Shown here: one piece after another, positions 62,306 to 64,000 of the stretch
Layout: each line of letters starts with the position of its first letter
Position numbering within the stretch: position 1 is the first letter of the stretch
Origin: Hyaloperonospora brassicae
Taxonomy: Eukaryota > Oomycota > Peronosporomycetes > Peronosporales > Peronosporaceae
Assembly: GCA_947650285.1 (NCBI GenBank)
Contig: CANTFL010001187.1
Location: 186,001 to 250,000 of the forward strand
Length of the DNA stretch: 64,000 nt
Direction: 5' to 3'
Made by a program: the position numbers and the translations under genes
The notes under the pieces: model-generated
What the model was told of the DNA's origin: nothing
Seen by the model: only the letters and a program-made list of their open reading frames with translations
The model's database searches: none

Positions 62306-64000
62306 TCACTTCGCCGAGTCAAATGATGTCGGCTGGTTGTCGGTGTCCAGACTGGCTTCTTGCTTTGTCCTCGGTGAAGCAACAGGAGACCACTCAGGAC
62401 TGACTGCTGCCACCGACGTCTTATTCTTCAGCTGGTCGATTGCGTCCGAAATCGCATCTACCCAGCCGTTCAGCACGTCAGATGTTGGCGTGCAGAGCAG
62501 CAGCGAGTGACCGTTAACGGCCATGCGTGGCGTAATGATTTCGAAGCTCTTGTTCTGCTTCGTTGTCTTCTGGACGATCGTGTCGTGGGACAATGAGACA
62601 ATCTGGTAGATCTCCGAGTCCAAGGCCTTGGCAAAGCGAAGATACTGGGGATGGAGGACGAAGAGCTGGCGCTGCCAGATCGGGTTGAACTGTTTGTGCC
62701 GCAGTGAGCGCTTCAGCAGGTACCCTGCCTTCAAGACTTCCTCCCGAAAGTAATTTGCCGGAATCGATCGACAAAAGCCCTCGTCATCGACGCCGTCAAG
62801 CATACAGCTACTCTCAGCGCCGCTGCCGTATCGAGGGAGTCGATCCATTGCTGTCGTAGTAGTCGTACGGCGCTTCACTGGTCCCGCTGCAGGCAGTAGC
62901 GACAGCGGCACTACAGCATCCTCAGCCAATGCAAACTCGTCTTCGCTCGACCTGCTCTCGCCAGAGCGCTCGAGCGAGATCGCACGTAGCAAGTCTTTGG
63001 ACTCGAAAGACTTGCACTCTAGCACACTCTCCACCAGCGCTCGTTGCAGAAGCTGGTACGAAGAGTGCGTCTCGCAACCACCAGAGCACGAACACGTGCC
63101 GCCGTACTCCACAGGCAGATTTTCAGCGTCAATGAACTCCAGCAACGCGGCAGCAGTCTCGCTCTCCGTCACAATGTTCGTCTTGGCACGAGTTGCTTCG
63201 TTCAACAAAGGCTTCACACCTTTCCATGCCATACCGAACCACGAAGGCACATTCACGATGAAGATTTTGAACGACCGCTGCGGATAGTGGCACTGCATCG
63301 CACCCGTGCATCGACGGATGAACTCAAACGCCTCACCGCCCATATCGCGCATACCGATTCCACGCGCGTCCAGTACGATGCACATCTTCTGCGTCTCGCT
63401 GGGAGCACATGCGTCGCACGGACAGATCTCGTGAGCCGCATACTTGAGCATGAACTCCATGGCGAATAAATAGTGCTTGAACAACGCGTCCGACGTGACA
63501 CCGGCTTTCTTCAGCTGGGGCATGTTGATCGAGCCAATTTTCTCAAAGTAGAGTGGATGGCCGAGCTTGTCGTGTTTGTGCAGAAACTGCGTGTAGTTCC
63601 TGTAAACATACACATCCGTCAGTTGTGAGCAAGTACATACGCAGTCATAAACAAGTGCCACGTACGCTTTAATGGCATCGTAGTACGTTTGCGGCATGGT
63701 CAGAATCGAGTCTGCCATCACTTCCTTTCTCCATGCCAGCGTGTTCTCATAGCGCTTCGTGGCCTTGGCAGTATCTCCATTTTCCGCTACCAAAAAGGCT
63801 GTAGGCACCGATTTCACCAAGTGTGACGCTTGTGTGGTATTGGTAGTCTTTTCATACCGTTCAGATTCAGACGCTTCAAGTGCTACCACCGTGAAGTCCC
63901 AGTTGCCGAGGAAATCGCGTGACTGATCCTCGTTCTCGACACCTGCCGACATAGTTTTCCGTTCCATCGCCGTCTTTGCCAAGTGTGCGACTTCCACTAA
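62306..64000 (-). CDS. SEC14-PH protein (CRAL-TRIO plus pleckstrin homology domain), may extend past the window
   Basis: The frame is open to the right edge; the nearest ATG is at 63967 (MERKTMSAGVENEDQ). Domains in order: an N-terminal region (RDFLGNWDFTVVALEA), CRAL-TRIO N-terminal helices (FLVAENGDTAKATKRYE, LAWRKEVMADSILTMP), the SEC14 lipid-binding fold (NYTQFLHKHDKLGHPLYFEK, RSFKIFIVNVPSWFGMAWKG, NLPVEYGGTCSCSGGCE), a Ser-rich linker and a PH domain (LLKRSLRHKQFNPIWQRQLF, SLLLCTPTSDVLNGWVDAI). A 66-bp intron (63665-63600, GTACGTGG...TTTACAG) interrupts DAIKA-NYTQFL; it is a multiple of three without stops, so the unspliced reading is also open. Likely a phosphoinositide-responsive lipid transfer protein at membranes. 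Confidence 0.88.
   Translation of the reverse strand, partial: LVEVAHLAKTAMERKTMSAGVENEDQSRDFLGNWDFTVVALEASESERYEKTTNTTQASHLVKSVPTAFLVAENGDTAKATKRYENTLAWRKEVMADSILTMPQTYYDAIKAYVALVYDCVCTCSQLTDVYVYRNYTQFLHKHDKLGHPLYFEKIGSINMPQLKKAGVTSDALFKHYLFAMEFMLKYAAHEICPCDACAPSETQKMCIVLDARGIGMRDMGGEAFEFIRRCTGAMQCHYPQRSFKIFIVNVPSWFGMAWKGVKPLLNEATRAKTNIVTESETAAALLEFIDAENLPVEYGGTCSCSGGCETHSSYQLLQRALVESVLECKSFESKDLLRAISLERSGESRSSEDEFALAEDAVVPLSLLPAAGPVKRRTTTTTAMDRLPRYGSGAESSCMLDGVDDEGFCRSIPANYFREEVLKAGYLLKRSLRHKQFNPIWQRQLFVLHPQYLRFAKALDSEIYQIVSLSHDTIVQKTTKQNKSFEIITPRMAVNGHSLLLCTPTSDVLNGWVDAISDAIDQLKNKTSVAAVSPEWSPVASPRTKQEASLDTDNQPTSFDSAK
62959..63606 (-). repeat. 648-bp near-identical tract, copy 2
   Basis: Partner of 61113-61760. 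The four visible base differences change M/T, V/A, G/D and L/M in the encoded protein; the third and fourth are adjacent. Confidence 0.9.

Noticed and set aside
63995..63997. Start of the SEC14-PH gene at 63997
   Set aside because: The codon there is GTG, not ATG; the real start is 63967 or lies beyond the window.

Overview
The window looks like a nuclear segment of an oomycete of the Phytophthora / downy-mildew type. The evidence is a secreted PL3 pectate lyase, a bZIP protein with a C-terminal START-like (M96-type) region, a TKL-type kinase, a SEC14-PH protein, short introns of 66-190 bp with GT-AG ends, and chromodomain Ty3/Gypsy, Ty1/Copia and LINE elements. The species is not identified. 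All calls come from reading the sequence; no search was run.

Left part, 1-29651, is retrotransposon territory. A plus-strand chromovirus (element A) runs from its 5' LTR tail (1-69) to a complete 3' LTR (12480-12916). It has been broken by a complete Copia element (548-5161) with two 233-bp LTRs, by a tRNA-like/SINE-like insert (about 5205-5465) and by LINE debris (about 10870-11930). An AT-rich stretch of about 5 kb (12917-18284) holds only unrecognised remnants. Minus-strand Gypsy fragments D (18285-18560) and C (18945-21543, with its LTR) follow. Element B is a younger, full-length minus-strand chromovirus (21663-29646) with near-identical LTRs and a perfect 5-bp target duplication. Both A and B carry a second reading frame on the strand opposite to gag-pol, between the chromodomain and the 3' LTR. 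It encodes an acidic N-terminus, a CxxC...CxxC region and a coiled coil, and its C-terminal part overlaps the integrase tail. This antisense gene is the most unusual thing in the window.

Middle part, 29652-42245: sparse genes with long empty spacers. There is a two-exon secreted pectate lyase (30756-31749), a large RRM-type RNA-binding protein with a mitochondrial-type presequence (33717-36698), and a bZIP/START-like regulator (38399-40246, minus).

42246-51690: an LTR related to those of A-C, split by an almost full-length LINE of about 9 kb (42669-51632, minus). The LINE is flanked by a 15-bp target duplication. Its ORF1 has a CCHC knuckle and an OTU-like cysteine protease domain. Its ORF2 carries an APE endonuclease, reverse transcriptase and a zinc-binding tail, interrupted by homopolymer frameshifts and two TAA codons.

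Right part, 52891-64000, is gene-dense: DPH7 (minus, four exons) shares a roughly 100-bp divergent promoter with a METTL21-type methyltransferase (plus, two exons); then an ALKBH7-like dioxygenase (plus), a TKL kinase with a degenerate HRD motif (minus), and two tandem SEC14-domain genes (minus). The SEC14 genes share a 648-bp near-identical tract although their flanks have diverged. DPH7 acts on diphthamide of eEF2 and METTL21-family enzymes methylate translation factors and chaperones, so that pair may be functionally linked (inference).
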